DNA of 64,000 bases. It comes from Desarmillaria ectypa. Taxonomy: Eukaryota; Basidiomycota; Agaricomycetes; Agaricales; Physalacriaceae. The notes under the pieces are model-generated. The model did no database searches. It had not been told where the DNA came from and saw only the letters and a list, made by a program, of their open reading frames with translations. Each line of letters opens with the position of its first letter. Position 1 is the stretch's first letter. The stretch spans positions 3,224,001 through 3,288,000 of the forward strand of contig JAUDYN010000001.1 in assembly GCA_030407005.1 (NCBI GenBank), in the 5' to 3' direction. The translations under genes and the position numbers were made by a program. Shown piece by piece: positions 1 through 10,484 of this stretch.

Positions 1-1238
1 TGCAGAGTCTTACTTCTCTGACTAAGTTTTGATTGATGCAGAGGATCATACCATGATCTTCACCATCGCGGAGGTTGATGAAGCCATGGACACAATGGAG
101 CTCTTACTTGAGCCACACCAGCAACGAAAACATGCCGAACTCTAGTGATTTTTTGTTCCATCAGATGTCGCGCAATAACGCTAACAATATTTCTGTGGCA
201 GTAAAAACCAGCGAGGCATGTTGGCGTCCGTACCGACATCGGGATCCATATTTTTAGAACCATCAAAGTTGGGCAACGTAGAAGAGCTGGGCGCCTGGAG
301 GGACCTAGCTGATAGTCAATGTAGCTCCTACTTATCGAGCATTAGATATCCTCGTCTCAAGAAAGGGATTCAAAAACAGTACAAGCTGCAGAAGGAGTGG
401 CTCTCTTGCAACAAACAGGCCGAGGGAGAGTAAGTACCGTAACCTCTATTTAAATGGCCTAACAACCTCGCTCATATTTTTTCTAGAATCATATTCTTCA
501 ATGGCCATTATCCTTCTGCGGAATTACAACCTAGGTTAGGGAAGCGATACATCTCCCTCAGCGCCGCCCTTATGCATCCCCTTTCTCGTGGTACCGTTCA
601 CATCAAATCCTCAAATCCCTTGGACCCACCCGCGATTGATCCAAATTATTTCGCGAATGATGCTGATGTAGAGATGACGCTACGCATCCTCAGACTCGCG
701 TTCAAACTCCAAGAGACTGCGCCGCTGTGTGACGTTATCAAGGAGCGTGTGAGTCCTTCAAAGGAGGTCCTTGAAGGTAATGTACAGGATGAAAAACTCA
801 AAGAATACATCAAGAACACGTTCAGTTCCGTTTTCCATCCTGTTGGCACTGCTGCTATGATGTCGCGGGAGCTCGGGGGCGTGGTGGACGATAAATTGAT
901 AGTATACGGGACGTCGAATCTTCGTGTGGTCTGTCTTCGTTGAGATTACTAGTATTTCAAGTACCTTCTGTTGATGTCATCTTCTGCAGGTCGATCTTTC
1001 TATACTCCCCATGGTACAATTTTAAACTTTACTTCTGAACTCCGTAACTCAAGAGTCTTTAGGAGCTAGCATGTCATACGCAGTCTATCGCCTACGCAAT
1101 TGGTGAAAAGGTACGCATTATTTCCCTCCTGAAAACCTTGTGGAATGATGATACGTATTTTGACAGGCAGCAGATATCATTCGTGGCGTACAGATACAGC
1201 CTGCTTATGCACCACGAAGTGCATTATCTTTGCTTTGA
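1..1238 (+). CDS. GMC oxidoreductase, 3' part (5' end outside window)
   Basis: C-terminal portion of a flavin-dependent glucose-methanol-choline oxidoreductase, a family that oxidises alcohols or sugars and is often secreted in wood- and litter-decay fungi. The spliced reading ends with the family signature: HPVGTAAMM with the conserved active-site His, ELGGVVDDKL, YGTSNLRVVDLSILPM, then HTQSIAYAIGEKAADIIRG holding the second catalytic His. Exons run approximately from 47 to near 148, 214-430 and 486-928, then 990-1013, 1073-1110 and 1167-1238. The intron at 929-989 uses the rare GTCTGT donor, which joins R-V to V-D-L-S exactly as homologs require. The FAD-binding N-terminus lies off the left edge, so signal peptide and substrate subclass cannot be judged. 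An aryl-alcohol oxidase-like member is possible but not proven. No stop or frameshift is seen in the visible part. Confidence 0.85.
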
Positions 1239-2000
1239 ATGTTTATTTGGCATCGATGCGCGTCGATGAAACCCGCGCGTAACATATATGCATTACTTTG
1301 CCTGCTTATATTGGATGCTAATAATTAAAGTAGATCACCATGAGATATAGACCAAAGTAATTTATAATTTGTCGAGGCAGTCGAAGCACTCCCATATATT
1401 CTATATTGTAGACAGTCAAGACCTTCTTAAATACCATTGGAACTTGGGCAACAAAATCCATCTGCATCCATTCAGGATAGGCTTGGGGATAAGCCATGTC
1501 CATGTACAATCCAATAAACACAAATATATAACCAGTGCCAGCTACCCGGCACAGTTAGGGAAGATAGGTCAAGGAGAGCTTTTCACCCATGCCGCCCGAG
1601 TTCTGCCAGTACCTATCGCGGAGATATGTACTTGACTCGGATAAAGTAGTGCCTCATCTATCTCGCAACACGGGCGGCTTCATCCCTAAAGCTTCGCCGT
1701 TGATACTTTGAACAAACCCGGCCGATCCCGCATACGCGAGGAAAAAGAAAAGGCAACGGTATCGCAGAATTTGTGCGATTGGTACCGTGCACTAATCTGG
1801 CATATCGCTAAGAGGTATTTGTGTTCCTTGTGCTCTACTTTCGGTAATGAAGGGGCTTATTGAAGCTCAGACCTCAGAGAACCTGGGTTTCGCAACGTGA
1901 TAAATAGTTGAAATTCGTCTCGTGTTTTTGGGGATGCATCACATGGGATACCTGGACTACCTAACTCTGCCTCGGTTGCAGAGCTATTAGTCTCATGCGC
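1239..2000. other. Convergent intergenic region
   Basis: This lies between the 3' ends of the GMC oxidoreductase gene and the Arl3-type GTPase gene. It should hold both 3' UTRs and polyadenylation signals. Short open frames here show no recognisable motif, and I see no repeat or RNA gene. Confidence 0.5.
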
Positions 2001-2991
2001 TCAAGACCCGGTATTGTTGGAGCTCTTCGGCGGTTCCCTAACAAAGTGACATGAGTAAAACACGCTGCTGCGCTTAACCCCGGCGTACCTTCGACTGTTT
2101 TGCACCCGCAAAAACAGCCAATCGACAGCGTTCCTTACGCCGGTCCTGATATCAAGTTATGAATGCCCAAAAGTAGATAAAAGTTAAAGATGCTTGCCCT
2201 TGGATGGCGGAGATACCCATGACTTCCAGACTCGCAATACGTTCCCTCCGTGCGGACATCTCATCGCCTCCCCCATATCTAACACTGCGGCGCGCGCTCT
2301 CCACCTTTCTCTGATACCAATCCTCATAATCATGTCGTATCTCTTCCACGGACAAGCTATGCGGAGAATCTTGCTTGTTTGCAAGGAGGAGCAGAGGCAA
2401 GCCAAGAATTTGGGGCGCAGAAAGGACGGCATCTAGATCGCTTGCACATATTCAAACGTGGAGCTCAGATGACGCAAGGCTTCATGAACATACCGAAGAC
2501 TTCCCAGCCTTCGCTCAACCGCTCCCGGTCATCTGCATCAATAACATAGGCTACAGCATGACAGTCGTCGTAATACTTTGGCCATATATTCCTGATACCG
2601 CGTTGGCCGCCAAGGTCCCAGAACTGCAATATAGTCGATGGTAACGCGATTTTCCCGGCTACGTGTGATAAGTTTAAGGGATTTGCCTTAGAATATCGCG
2701 CTCACTGTTCTGCCCAACGGTAGGCGCAATTTTGTCAGGCGATAGACCAGGAGTATCGGTATACAGTGTCTTGATTTGTTCCAATAGAGTCTCCAGGAAT
2801 ATTTGAGCATCACAGAGTTGTTGTCGTGGAATGGAAACCTACTGTCTTGCCCGCTCCGTCCAGACCAATGATGATGACCGAGAATTCCTCCTTTCTTCCA
2901 GTTTCAATTAGCTGAACGTCGGTCGTTCATGCGCAGCCATTGCTGCTCACCGCGTTAGATATTCATGAAATCCCTTGAGTAAGTGGTACAT
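2001..2991 (-). CDS. ARL3: Arf-like small GTPase, Arl3/ARFRP1 family
   Basis: Small GTPase of the Arf-related group (yeast Arl3, human ARFRP1), which acts at the trans-Golgi to recruit Arl1 and golgins. Six exons splice to 240 residues: 2991-2951, 2894-2843, 2790-2706, 2658-2494, 2432-2198 and 2145-2001. Visible motifs are the P-loop GLDGAGKT, the switch-II motif WDLGGQ and the NKQD guanine-specificity motif in LLLLANKQD. A charged insert RKVESARR and a MSARRERIASLEVMG segment are typical of fungal members. The protein starts M-Y-H-L. There is no Gly2, so it is not N-myristoylated, and Met-Tyr fits the NatC acetylation known for Arl3. The P-loop has Gly where Arfs usually have Asn (GLDNAGKT). 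The last intron is GC-AG. It is head-to-head with the V-ATPase c'' gene. Confidence 0.88.
2146..2197 (-). other. GC-AG intron in the Arl3-type gene
   Basis: On the minus strand the donor is GCAAGC after ATCCAAGG and the acceptor is GATATCAG. Removing these 52 nt joins ISAIQG to TGVRNAVDWLFLRVQ, the normal C-terminal helix of the family. Without splicing the frame reads into unrelated sequence and stops. No GT donor in the area gives the right phase. Confidence 0.85.
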
Positions 2992-3074
2992 AGAAAAGGA
3001 GCAACGGCCTTAGATCCAAACAGAGCACAATGAGGAGAGTGCTGATTTCGACGTTACACCCCTCATTCATCATC
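2992..3074. promoter_or_regulatory. Very short divergent promoter (Arl3-type / V-ATPase c'')
   Basis: Only 83 bp separate the opposing start codons of the two genes (38 bp if the upstream in-frame ATG at 3030 is used for the V-ATPase gene). The two transcripts almost certainly share one promoter or have overlapping 5' leaders. No TATA box stands out. Confidence 0.5.
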
Positions 3075-4016
3075 ATGGGGTACTTTTCCTACGGTCTACC
3101 CTCGTTTCTTGTTCTTGTAATTGCTCTGTACATTCTACTTACTGGTGCGACTCTTCTAGAACATCCTGGACAGTGACTGACGGCACAAATGTAGGCTCGG
3201 GAGAGGCATTTAACGTCGGTCGGTTTTTGGAGGAAACAAGTCCCTATGCCTGGGCTGCGACCGGTATTGGCCTTGACATTGGCCTGAGTGTATTGGGTGC
3301 AGGATGGTACGTGTAATTCTTCTTGGTCGTTGGATGTTGCTCATCGAAGCGTAGGGGTATATTCATCACCGGTGCATCTATCCTCGGTGGAGGTGTCAGG
3401 GCGCCTCGTATCAGTACGAAGAACCTCATTAGGTGCACCCTACAACCACTTTGCTTTTCTTCAACAGTCTAACTGATCCCCAGCATCATTTTCTGCGAGG
3501 TCGTCGCGATATACGGTGTCGTACGTAACTATATGCAAGCGTCGTGTTCCTTCGTTCAATCCTGCTCTAGATTATCGGGATTGTGTACTCTGCTAAAATC
3601 ACATCAGTTGCAGATTCAGTTCTGTATACACGAGACAACTACTACACTGGTACTATACTTCACCTCTGGCTCCGTCGTTGAACTCATTCATTGAAGGTTT
3701 TGCTCTCTTTTGGGGTGGCCTGACAGTCGGTGCATGTAACCTCCTTTGCGGCGTTTGTGTTGGAATTACTGGGTCTACCGCTGCACTATCAGATGCCGCT
3801 GACCCCAATCTATTCGTCAAGATCTTGGTCGTCGAAGTTTTCGGCAGTATCATGGGCCTCTTCGGTTTGATCAGTACGTGAAACAACACTCCCTCTACCT
3901 TTGTCATGCTAAGCCCTTCCTCAGCCGGTCTGCTTATGGTCAGTGCTGCTAATGAATTCGCAGGGCCTACAGCAGCTGCTGCTGCGGAAGCCGTAGTCTC
4001 ACCTTTTGTACACTGA
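3075..4016 (+). CDS. VMA16: V-type ATPase proteolipid subunit c''
   Basis: Subunit c'' of the membrane Vo rotor that translocates protons into vacuole, Golgi and endosome lumens. Seven exons (3075-3144, 3195-3306, 3355-3432, 3484-3520, 3571-3649, 3697-3873, 3925-4016) give 214 residues, the normal length for Vma16. The first segment is [10 protein letters not shown] followed by a hydrophobic helix. Next come [36 protein letters not shown] and [17 protein letters not shown], which carries the proton-binding Glu in helix form. The end holds [35 protein letters not shown] and [17 protein letters not shown] sequence. An upstream in-frame ATG at 3030 would add 15 residues; I prefer 3075 because homologs begin with this M-x-x-F-S-Y-G pattern. 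All introns are GT-AG. Confidence 0.92.
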
Positions 4017-4178
4017 TTTTCAACGGAACAGGGTACCATGATACATCCAATGCATAATAATTACTGTCACTTCCAGCCCTTTGATCGTGAATATACTGAC
4101 TCCCGTGATATACATCATAACAAAGGCAAAAGAATAGTACATATATACGATGCCCACTACTCCTCATTAAATGCAAGT

Positions 4179-5448
4179 TTATTTCCTTCCATCCTCGAAA
4201 GGATTCTCGACATATTCAAGGTCATGGTCGTTGACTATGTCTCTCTTTGTAGGAGGACCACGCTGACCGTCTGCTGGCGGTGATGAGGTTCGCAGCAGAG
4301 AGACAGGCCGCTTAGGCAGAAGACCCAGTTTTCCTACGATACTATCAGAATTGTGATACGGTGCACGACGGCTAAACAACATACCTCCGTCGATAGGCAT
4401 ACCCTGTCCGGTGGAAGGGGGCCTAGGAGTTGTTTCTGCGGATAGGCACAAATCAGATGGACGTCATGGGAATGCTGTGGTGATGCTAACCCTCTTTCGG
4501 ACTTGGGGTCAAGTCGTAGCCTTGGACTTGGACGGGAGAAGGAGAAGCAGGTTTGTTGGTATGATTGACCGGAGGAGGATTGGGATCGTAGTATGCTGCT
4601 TGCTGTCTACTGGATCCGTGGGTGTCGTCATAACTTACCCAAGGCTGTTGAGAAGTCGATGAGGATGCGGCATTGTTATTCTGCCTGATGAAGAGTCAGA
4701 TATATCACGAATCTGGCCAGTACAGCATGTAGTTACCGCGATTGATCCATCTCCGAAATCTTGGCCTTTACCTTCGAGAACAGGCTGCCAAGGGTCTTCT
4801 TGCTCGCTATATGCGTAGTCAGCATCTCCGCAGCAAGCCAAGGACGAGGACCTACTCTCGGCAAACTTATTGAATTGTTCCCCTAGCTCAGCCACAGTGT
4901 CCTTCTCGGGAACGTTCTGTGACTGACGCTGGATAGGTGTAGGTTGTTGCCATTGAAGTTGTTGTGACTGCCACGCAGCGTGTTGCTGCTGTTCGTCCTC
5001 GAGTAAGATTCTGCGAGCCAATTGCTCGTCAAGTTCAGTTTGAGTCTGTAGATTATATGTAATGGTCGTCTGTTGTGGCGATAATATAGCTTGAGACGCA
5101 CCATGACAGGCTCGACAGGTCGAGATTCACCCTTGTATTCAGGATCGCTCATGCCGAGCAGCGCGTCAATGGCGCGGCCCTGATCACCATGAACAGAATC
5201 CAATACTGACTGCCTGTGTGCCAGTGAGCAAGCGATGTAAATAGATACCTCGTAACATACAACACAGTGTCGTCAAAGTCGGGAAACATGGCCCGGAGCT
5301 CGACGACCTGGGGGTTCACAGGCGCGTCTCTCATTGGTGCTGTTGTTAGCTGCGCAGTAGTCTCAGTGGCGGGGGCTGAACGCTCAGTGGCCGTTGGGAG
5401 CGCATCGTAAGGTGTCGATGCCATCCCATGGTTAGTTGGCAAGTCCAT
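4179..5448 (-). CDS. CUE5: CUE-domain ubiquitin-binding protein (Cue5-like)
   Basis: Probable ubiquitin-binding adaptor. In yeast, Cue5 links ubiquitinated cargo to Atg8 for selective autophagy. The CUE domain is split by an intron. The first exon ends with VELRAMFPDFDDTVL, carrying the MFP ubiquitin-contact motif, and the next continues QSVLDSVHGDQGRAIDALLGM with the conserved LL pair. Then follow DEQLARRILLEDEQQQ, a Gln-rich stretch, a KKTLGSLFSKVKAKISEMDQ helix, an Asn/Ser/Pro-rich linker and a C-terminal part ending YVENPFEDGRK. This layout (CUE, ELARRLALEDE-type helix, disordered tail) is shared by fungal Cue5-like proteins. I took the start as M-D-L-P at 5448; an in-frame ATG at 5484 or an upstream exon is possible. 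I did not identify a convincing Atg8-interacting motif. Confidence 0.72.
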
Positions 5449-5659
5449 TGAAGCTGGCAATAACGTCGTCGTCGTCAAGTACAAGGATGATGAAGGTCAG
5501 GAGGATATTTCACATGCACTGCCACCCAAGTCCATCTTCATCACCATCGCCATCTAACAGTCTGGGTCTGGTTTTGGTGTGTTGTGTTTCACTTGCTGTT
5601 CTGTAAAGTATTCACTTTATCTGGAATACAGCTAAAGATCTTCAATACTTAGATCCGTC
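5449..5659. promoter_or_regulatory. Divergent promoter (CUE protein / F-box protein)
   Basis: These 211 bp lie between opposing start codons. Trinucleotide-like GTC runs occur near 5465-5478, inside or next to the possible longer 5' end of the CUE gene. No other element is evident. Confidence 0.4.
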
Positions 5660-7291
5660 GTGCTTGAGCGCGTCAGTCACGCATACAGCATGATCTTGTC
5701 GGAGTTGTTGCCGGCGGAAATAATCCTTGAGATTTTGGCATACCTCGAGCTCAATTCATTGGCATCGTTCGCTGCCGTGTCTCGAAGCACAAGGCTCTTG
5801 ATAGATGCCAACGAATCCACGGTATACCGGAATGCTGCATTGGTCCATGGCTTGATATCCTCAGAGGCTACTCAGCCAGTGGATCTGCGAGCAAAATATA
5901 CTCCCAGGTCGTTGCAGGGCGTCAATGGTTGGAAGTCCTTCTGCAGGCATCAGATTGCTATCAAGCGTGCATGGAAAGGGAAATCACCATCATCTGCGAG
6001 AAGACTTGCATATGCATCCCTACATCGGCAAGATGTCCACCGCATAAAGGTTGATGAGTGGGCCGGAATCATCATCACCACGTACCGAAACGGTGGCCTT
6101 GCTGTAGCAGATATCGCTACCAATCGTGTATTGTGGTCTTTACCATCGTTGCATGTTGTACCACACGCTCATTGTGAATACGACAAGGGGTTTCTGATCT
6201 TCAATCGGGCAGGTCGACGGAAGGAGGTTTGGCGATTGGTTGAAGGTCAGAGCCAGACAGTTGGGCCATCATCATCTTCGCCTCCGGACCAAACTCAGAA
6301 AGCAGCATCCGCCAAGGCTGCAGCAGAACATCAGAGTTCGTATCCCAAAGGTCATTTCGTACCTTACAGCCTCATCGTAACACCCACGACCACCTATGCG
6401 TTTCGATTTGCCTATCCGACATTGTTCGCCGCCACAGAAACCAACTTTTTCGTATATGACATTCCCGGCGGCAAGCTCCTCCAGAACATCACTGCCAGCC
6501 CTCCGGAATCCCTTATTCATTTGCACTATGTCGACATCTCAGAACGCCACCTTTTCCTTTGTGGCTGGCCCAACATTGTTGTCTTCTCCCGCGAAACGGG
6601 GAAAAGCATTCTCAAAATCCCCTCCTACCAATTGCAGTATTCCAACAAGATCTACGCCATCTCCAAGCAGGCTCACCCCGTCGCCGGGTCCGCCTTACTT
6701 CATCACGATGTTGTCACTCGTTTGGCCGAGAGTACACTTCCTTCTCAGGTAGTCCACCTCGCTGACACCTTCTCTGCGGTGCATGTGTCGGCTTGCGGTC
6801 GGCATCTCGTAGCACTCCTCTCCTCTTCCCGCCTACTTATCATACCTTACTTCGAGCGGCTTGTTACAGGCGAAGCGGTGCTCCAAAACATCACCCTTGA
6901 CATCGAGCTGGGGTCAAGGTCGCGTCTCTCGAGGTACCTAGCGTTTGAAAATGAGCGAGTCGCTGTGGTAACGGACACTGGATTGTTCGTTGTTCACTGG
7001 GACTTGGAGAAGCCTCCAGTGATTTGCAGAGCTCCGATTTTTGGAGTGATGTCCGCACTCCCGGAGGTGACATGTTTACAAATGACGGATACGGGGTTGT
7101 ATCTTACATGGAAGCACCCGATCACGACCGAGGTCAACGAAGAGGACTTTGAGCGGTTGCTGGATGAAGAGGTCTCGTACACGATGAGAGATACCTTTGC
7201 TCAGCTTCTCGTTCAGCCTACCGTTGAGCCAGACGAGATCGTAGATTCACACGACTCTGCCGTATGTATGATCGATTTCGTTGTACCATGA
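5660..7291 (+). CDS. F-box protein
   Basis: Single open frame of 543 codons. Residues about 11-50 form an F-box: LSELLPAEIILEILAYLEL followed by NSLASFAAVSRSTRLLI, which would bind Skp1 in an SCF ubiquitin ligase. The remaining ~480 residues have repeated short beta-like blocks (for example WAGIIITTYRNGGLAVADI, RHLFLCGWPNIVVFSRETG, GLFVVHWDLEKPPVICRA) that suggest a propeller-like substrate domain, but clear WD signatures are missing. A central Ser/Pro/Gln-rich insert lies near residues 200-225. A second in-frame ATG at 5690 sits directly before the F-box and could be the true start. The absence of introns is unusual in this window. A GTATGT close to the stop could in principle be a donor to a further small exon. 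Confidence 0.75.
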   Translation: MLERVSHAYSMILSELLPAEIILEILAYLELNSLASFAAVSRSTRLLIDANESTVYRNAALVHGLISSEATQPVDLRAKYTPRSLQGVNGWKSFCRHQIAIKRAWKGKSPSSARRLAYASLHRQDVHRIKVDEWAGIIITTYRNGGLAVADIATNRVLWSLPSLHVVPHAHCEYDKGFLIFNRAGRRKEVWRLVEGQSQTVGPSSSSPPDQTQKAASAKAAAEHQSSYPKGHFVPYSLIVTPTTTYAFRFAYPTLFAATETNFFVYDIPGGKLLQNITASPPESLIHLHYVDISERHLFLCGWPNIVVFSRETGKSILKIPSYQLQYSNKIYAISKQAHPVAGSALLHHDVVTRLAESTLPSQVVHLADTFSAVHVSACGRHLVALLSSSRLLIIPYFERLVTGEAVLQNITLDIELGSRSRLSRYLAFENERVAVVTDTGLFVVHWDLEKPPVICRAPIFGVMSALPEVTCLQMTDTGLYLTWKHPITTEVNEEDFERLLDEEVSYTMRDTFAQLLVQPTVEPDEIVDSHDSAVCMIDFVVP

Positions 7292-10200
7292 TCTATATGA
7301 CAATCTGTTTGTTCCTTTATCTACCATCTTTCTACGTACTTAGCAGCGAAGGTGGTCCTTGATTGGGTGACTGTACCTAACTTGTACTATCAGATGTTCA
7401 GAATGAAGTTCGGCCAAGTGCAAAAACTCATGGACATGGGCGTGTCCATGCGATTCTTTTAAGGTTTTTCCGGGATGTTTTTCGACTGACAACCTTGTAT
7501 TCCATCACTATTTTCCACAGAATTTTTCAGTTCCCAAGACATGTATTCGCTGTCCTAGGAGATCACGCAGCAGTTTTGTTTTATAAAATAATTATTCTAG
7601 GAACTAAAATGGACAACTCAGACAACGAGGCGGCCACTGCTCCTTCCCTGCTAGCACGTTTTCCGACAGAAACCAGTTTCGTAACTCGAAAATTCTATTT
7701 CTTCTATTCTATTCAGCCCAGCCCCGTTCTTGGACAAAGTTCTACCGCGCCTGGAACATCAACGAATTTCACTCGAGCCTCGGGGGCAATGAACAGAATC
7801 TAAGTCCGAAATGGTACCGCGAACATCCCTACGTGGCGGAGAAGGTCGGGATTGAGGTTCGCGGGAGGGAAACTTCTTCGCCACTCCTTGCGACGGCCTG
7901 ATATGTAGTAAGTCATGTCTATGTCGCAGGGCAAACGGAACGATCTAGCCATTCAAAGTTCCACCGACATGTCCCCTGGAGACCATGCGGGCCTCGGTCT
8001 GCACAATGATTGCCGAAGGACAAGTACTTCAGGCTACAAGGCCTTCAGATGCGCCGTTTGTGGAGATAGGCGGAACTCGAAGGAAGGGATAGGGACAGTG
8101 GTCCGTGGATACATCGGAACTAGAGATTTAGTTTTCTTGGCTATTATCGTCGTTTCCATTTTCTACATTTACTTACTATAACGGAGTAGATGAAGCCCTC
8201 GGAATGTTTGCTAAAAGGCATGCAGTGCTCACAGGTCACTTGCTACGCAACATTCGCTTCTTTCAAGAATAAATCAATTCTGGGATTAGATCCAGCCATA
8301 CTTCTACTTTAGGGGCTATTTAAACACTTAATGGAGTTCTTCATTCCATGGGGCTAATCTGTTTCGTGAGATATCTCATAAGAGGAGCTGAGAAGAGTGC
8401 CATCCAGACGACGTCGAGAACGCAACGAAGTGCATTCCATATTCCATGAATTCGAAGAAATTACTCAGCGATGTATCTTCTACATATTGAGATGGGGAAA
8501 AACACAATGATTCAGAACCTATAGCTAACGTTACATGCCATTCCCGCACATTTGACGCTCTTCAAGTTAAGAAACGCGATCGCTTGTTCTATTTTTGATG
8601 AGTCGGCCATCAATTTATGTCCTCGGCAACGAGATTTAACACCATAGGATCTGGATCTACCTCTACCACTCCTCTGAGCGGAAAGCAGATACTTATGTTG
8701 ATTCCTATTATCTCGGAAAATATCAGATGGAGACTGTGGTAACAACGCTTCCATGTTTGCTGCTTCGTTTCATTTTGACGAAATGCATTAAAATTCCACT
8801 TCGTCGGTGACTCGGGGATGTACTGCAGGAATACTAAGTCGGATTGTCATATACTTTCAGTGATATATGCGACAGATACGGCTTCTGTCAGCCCCGCTAA
8901 ACCGCGTCTTTTGTAATTTCTCCTTGAGGTCCTTGTATACAATGTACATAATTTCATGTCGGATATGAAGCTTTGAAGGCCTGTCATGCTCTTGGCTACG
9001 AGTCAGCAGCTGCAAATAACGTTGCAATGTCGGGAAACATGTAGACGTTGCACGATAACCCCGATCAGAACGGAATGTAGTTGGACACTATGATAAGAAG
9101 CGATGTCCGGCTTAGCCTCGTACACTAAACCCGATATGATTCTCAAACATTTTTGACGTTCCCGCTCGGACTAGCTTAAGGTCGAAGTAATTCACTTTGG
9201 ATTCTTGAAACTTCCTTTGCGCAATCTCCGCAGACCGTCCAACTCGTACATCCTTGGAAGATGTACTATTACATCTTTGCCCGACGCTCGGTTCTAAGGA
9301 TCGCGGCTGTACCGAAGATACAGTCAAGCGCCCACTGCGTACCGCTGCTGCTCTTTAATGGCATTGATGTTCTAGCATGATATCTATCTCCGGCTCCAGC
9401 TCCGTGGGTCGCCTTCATCACTTGACGCACGACAAGTTGAAATTTCCTCAAGTCACTGTATCTGGCAGACACCGTCTTTTCATGTTATGATTCTCCTCTA
9501 TAACTGCCGCGGCTTGTCTCAATTTCAACGGAGACTTGTCAATTAACACAACGGTTGCAGTAATTGAAGACATGCAATTTTTACTTGAAAGTTGACGTGA
9601 CGTCGGGCAAGGGTCAACGCAACCTTTCCGGGGCGACGGCTACAGTAGGCTAAGTAGTCCTAGCGCGTCTGAGAACCTTCGCAGTGATTTTCAAGGTATA
9701 CTGACATCTGCGTTCTCCGACGTGTCATGTTTCATGTCTCCAATTTGACGGATCCGTGTTCAAATCTTTTACGTGGAAATGCCAGATCTCGGAAGATATC
9801 AGTTTTGACGGCGCAAAATATACAATATTCATCGAGAGATACATCGGCTAAACGTTCTTTGAGAACGTGATGCGATTGTCTCCCATGACTGTGAGATGGA
9901 CTCCGCGTCATGTCGCAACTAGTAATTAGGCCTACCAAGTTCTTCAGCTCGAAGTCTTCGTATGGCAGATCGAGTTGTTATCGAGTTTGCCTGAGGTTCT
10001 GATGTACTCTGATAAAAGTACCGCAATATTTTAATACATCTCAAGTCGAGAGGATTCGCCGCAAATAGATGGGAGCAGCGAATAAGGACACGACTTGCCG
10101 GCGCCCGGTGCAATTAAGCACCAATTAGGTGGCGCAGGGTCACAGATAGAGAGGTACTGTCCAACTAAACTTCTGATTGGCCTGACACGACCAAGAGAAG

Positions 10201-10484
10201 AACCAATCGGATGCAAACACCAATCAGGAGCTAGGTACTTGTTATACAGCCAATTAATGACTTTATCGAACCACGTACCGATCCTCTTGTTCTTAGAACT
10301 TTACCTCAAGTCGCTGCATTTCGTAATCAATTAATCACCCCAAATATGTACTGCCGGAAGTCGAATGAAAATGTAAGGTAAGAGGCAAGTATTATTCGTT
10401 TGTTATGAGGGTGAGTGAATATATGGAGCAACCGCCTACAATGAATCCAATAAGTTGACTGAAACTGTACGTTACGGCGGTCCG
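7292..10484. other. 3.2 kb region without a recognisable gene
   Basis: I find no conserved protein here on either strand. The longest candidate is an open stretch at 7495-7803 (+). In a second frame over 7720-7900 it reads PRSWTKFYRAWNINEF and KWYREHPYVAEKVGIEV, which look protein-like but match no family I know. It could be a remnant. The stretch 8200-9100 is AT-rich with frequent stops. A group of CCAAT boxes is listed separately at 10121-10254. Confidence 0.4.
10121..10254. promoter_or_regulatory. Cluster of five CCAAT boxes
   Basis: CCAAT occurs on the plus strand at 10121, 10203, 10220 and 10250 and on the minus strand at 10176-10180 (ATTGG). That is five in 134 bp. CCAAT is bound by the Hap/NF-Y complex in fungi. 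No start codon of a recognised gene lies nearby: the next gene to the right ends here on the minus strand. The site may serve an unseen transcript or be chance. Confidence 0.35.

Noticed and set aside
7265..7345. Possible extra 3' intron and exon of the F-box gene (GTATGT near 7262, TACTTAG near 7340)
   Set aside because: The single-exon reading ends naturally and I see no conserved sequence beyond the putative acceptor.
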